Source: UBA3910 sp002391465
GTDB taxonomy: Bacteria > Bacillota > Limnochordia > Darwinibacteriales > Darwinibacteriaceae
Length of the DNA stretch: 64,000 nt
Direction of reading: 5' to 3'
NCBI GenBank assembly: GCA_030054835.1
Contig: JASGVS010000010.1
Location: 171,963 to 235,962, forward strand
Below, one piece after another: positions 62,726-64,000 of this stretch. The translations under genes and the position numbers were made by a program. The notes under the pieces were generated by a model. It saw nothing but the letters and a program-made list of their open reading frames with translations. It was not told where the DNA came from and ran no database searches. Each line of letters opens with the position of its first letter. Position 1 is the first letter of the stretch.

Positions 62726-63214
62726 CTAGAGTAATGTTTCTAGATAGTAACGACTGCGTCCATCCAGTTCTCGCACATCGGGAATTTCAAAGCGGTTGCC
62801 CGAAACATCCACAAGTAAAACCCTTGTGGGGCTGATACTGCGGACACTCTGATCCCGCCGGCCAGTGACGAAATTTTGGGGCCCCCGATCCGTCTCAACG
62901 GACCAGTAGGAATGGCCGAACTCCTCTTTGTAGCTCTTGATCCTGGTAATTTTCGGAGCGTAATAGCGCCACTGCAGTTCCTGTCGAACTGCCTCCTGGG
63001 AGTTTTTGTCAAGGTCGCTAATCTCTCTTACCATGCCAATTTCATCGCCCTCCGGTTCACGCACCGAGATGTAGCGATCTGGCCAGGTGAAAGGAAAGGC
63101 TAGGAACAAATCAACCTTTGGATACAATTTGTCCTCTATTTCAAGGGTGAGAATGCCACCGGCTGTTAAGCGAAAACGAAGTTTACTGGCATCTAGATAG
63201 TTTACTTCGGCCAT
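62726..63214 (-). CDS. DUF1854 family protein
   Basis: A 162-residue protein with the DUF1854 pattern: an N-terminal KLRFRLTAGGILTLEIED stretch, VDLFLAFPFTWPDRYISVR, DEIGMVREISDLD, ELQWRYYAPKITRI, and FVTGRRDQSVRSISPTRVLLVDVSG, ending DVRELDGRS. No signal peptide. DUF1854 genes nearly always sit beside ABC exporters, as here between two, with no gap to the upstream one (its start directly abuts that stop). Role unknown. Confidence 0.88.
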   Translation of the reverse strand: MAEVNYLDASKLRFRLTAGGILTLEIEDKLYPKVDLFLAFPFTWPDRYISVREPEGDEIGMVREISDLDKNSQEAVRQELQWRYYAPKITRIKSYKEEFGHSYWSVETDRGPQNFVTGRRDQSVRSISPTRVLLVDVSGNRFEIPDVRELDGRSRYYLETLL

Positions 63215-64000
63215 TTACACCACCTCTTCCAAATCAGTGATATCTATACCCAAATGGGCTAGGCCCTTTCTCTGGGTTGTGAGCAGCTTGTGATAAATAC
63301 CTTTCTGCTGCAGCAGTTCGCTGTGATGACCCTCTTCCACCAACCGTCCCTTGTCTAAGACAAGGAGGCGGTTAGCCTTGCGCAGGGTGGAAAGCCTGTG
63401 GGCGATGGCAAAGGTTGTCCGTCCTTCCACCAGGCGCTCCAGTGCTTCCTGCACCAAGCGTTCCGTTTCAATATCAATGGAAGCGGTCGCCTCATCCAAG
63501 ATAAGGATCTGCGGATCATGGAGAACAGCCCGGGCAATAGCTATCCGCTGCCGCTCCCCACCGGACAGGTTCACATCCCGTACGCCAAGTACCGTCTCGT
63601 AACCGTCGGGAAGTTGGATGATAAAATCGTGGGCGTTGGCAACCTTGGCCGCGGCCATCACTTCCTCCGGCGTAGCATCGGGTTTAGCGTAAGCTATGTT
63701 TTCAAAAATGGTCCCCCTAAAGAGGAAGGTATCCTGCAGAACCATACCCACCTGTTTGCGCAGATCTGCCTGGGAAACATAACGCAGATCCACCCCATCG
63801 ATGAGCATCTGGCCCTGGTCCGGATCGTAAAGGCGGGCAATCAGGTTGATCAAGGTGGATTTACCCGCACCGGAGCGGCCCACAATACCGATCATCTCGC
63901 CCGGTTCAACCTTGAATGAGATGTTTTCAAGGATGGGTTTGCCCTCTTCGTAGCTAAAGGAAACATCCCGGGCCTCCACAGCACCCTTCAGTTCGGGCAT
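63215..64000 (-). CDS. ABC exporter half-transporter, C-terminal part
   Basis: The C-terminal 261 residues of a second half-size exporter; the gene continues beyond 64000, so the membrane domain is outside the window. Visible are Walker A GRSGAGKST, Q-loop VLQDTFLFRGTIFENIAY, signature NLSGGERQRIAIARAV, Walker B ILILDEATASID and the H-loop AHRLSTLR, so the ATPase site is intact. It shares the FENIAYA/PDATPE..MAAAKVANAHDFI pattern with the exporter at 60575-62713, consistent with a heterodimer. Confidence 0.92.
   Translation of the reverse strand: MPELKGAVEARDVSFSYEEGKPILENISFKVEPGEMIGIVGRSGAGKSTLINLIARLYDPDQGQMLIDGVDLRYVSQADLRKQVGMVLQDTFLFRGTIFENIAYAKPDATPEEVMAAAKVANAHDFIIQLPDGYETVLGVRDVNLSGGERQRIAIARAVLHDPQILILDEATASIDIETERLVQEALERLVEGRTTFAIAHRLSTLRKANRLLVLDKGRLVEEGHHSELLQQKGIYHKLLTTQRKGLAHLGIDITDLEEVV

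Noticed and set aside
1..64000. tRNA, rRNA, CRISPR arrays, insertion sequences or attachment sites
   Set aside because: No cloverleaf-like genes, spaced direct repeats, transposase-like proteins or flanking duplications were seen in the gaps, which are mostly short and explained by terminators and leaders.

Overview
The window (64 kb, about half G+C) looks like the chromosome of a plant-biomass-degrading, anaerobe-like bacterium of the Firmicutes/Bacillota type that nevertheless has an outer membrane. Support for Firmicutes: strong AGGAGG ribosome-binding sites, long one-strand operons, ABC transporters instead of SusC/SusD pairs, and AraA/AraD plus an FGGY kinase. Support for a diderm envelope: a PorV/PorQ-like barrel protein and a 1356-residue barrel protein, both ending in phenylalanine, and two ABC solute-binding proteins whose signal peptides lack a lipobox cysteine. 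Limnochordia-like lineages would fit, but this is inference; no rRNA or marker gene is present.

Region 1 (1-38,035, all minus strand) is an arabino-glucuronoxylan utilisation locus in three transcription blocks. The first expressed block is GH115 alpha-glucuronidase, FGGY kinase, araD and araA, ending in a clear terminator. The second is a five-gene Opp/Dpp-type oligosaccharide ABC transporter with GH127 and a GH8 reducing-end exo-oligoxylanase, ending in a terminator near 21,620. The third is a ~21-kb run: GH43, GH29, five GH10 xylanases with different locations (cytoplasmic, CBM22-linked, lipoprotein, two with crystallin-like plus discoidin-like tails), a GH43, a 1489-residue double GH43, a beta-helix protein, a CE1 esterase, a carboxylesterase and the start of a GH31. 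Exported enzymes would cut and debranch xylan, the ABC system would import oligomers, and the cytoplasmic enzymes with AraBDA would finish them. No xylose isomerase or xylulokinase is present.

Region 2 (38,184-46,695) holds an orphan HNH nuclease between two terminators, a MalEFG-type sugar ABC operon, a divergently transcribed soluble PAS/chemoreceptor-like protein, an MBL-fold hydrolase with a GH4 glycosidase, and the PorV-like protein.

Region 3 (45,817-60,521) is the most unusual. The PorV-like barrel gene follows a 3098-residue subtilase with seven PKD domains and a C-terminal domain like type IX secretion (T9SS) sorting domains. Divergent from these is an outer-membrane barrel with SprA-like modules and a beta-propeller. 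Together they suggest a reduced T9SS-like surface-export module outside Bacteroidetes. Region 4 (60,575-64,000) encodes two half-size ABC exporters flanking a DUF1854 protein.
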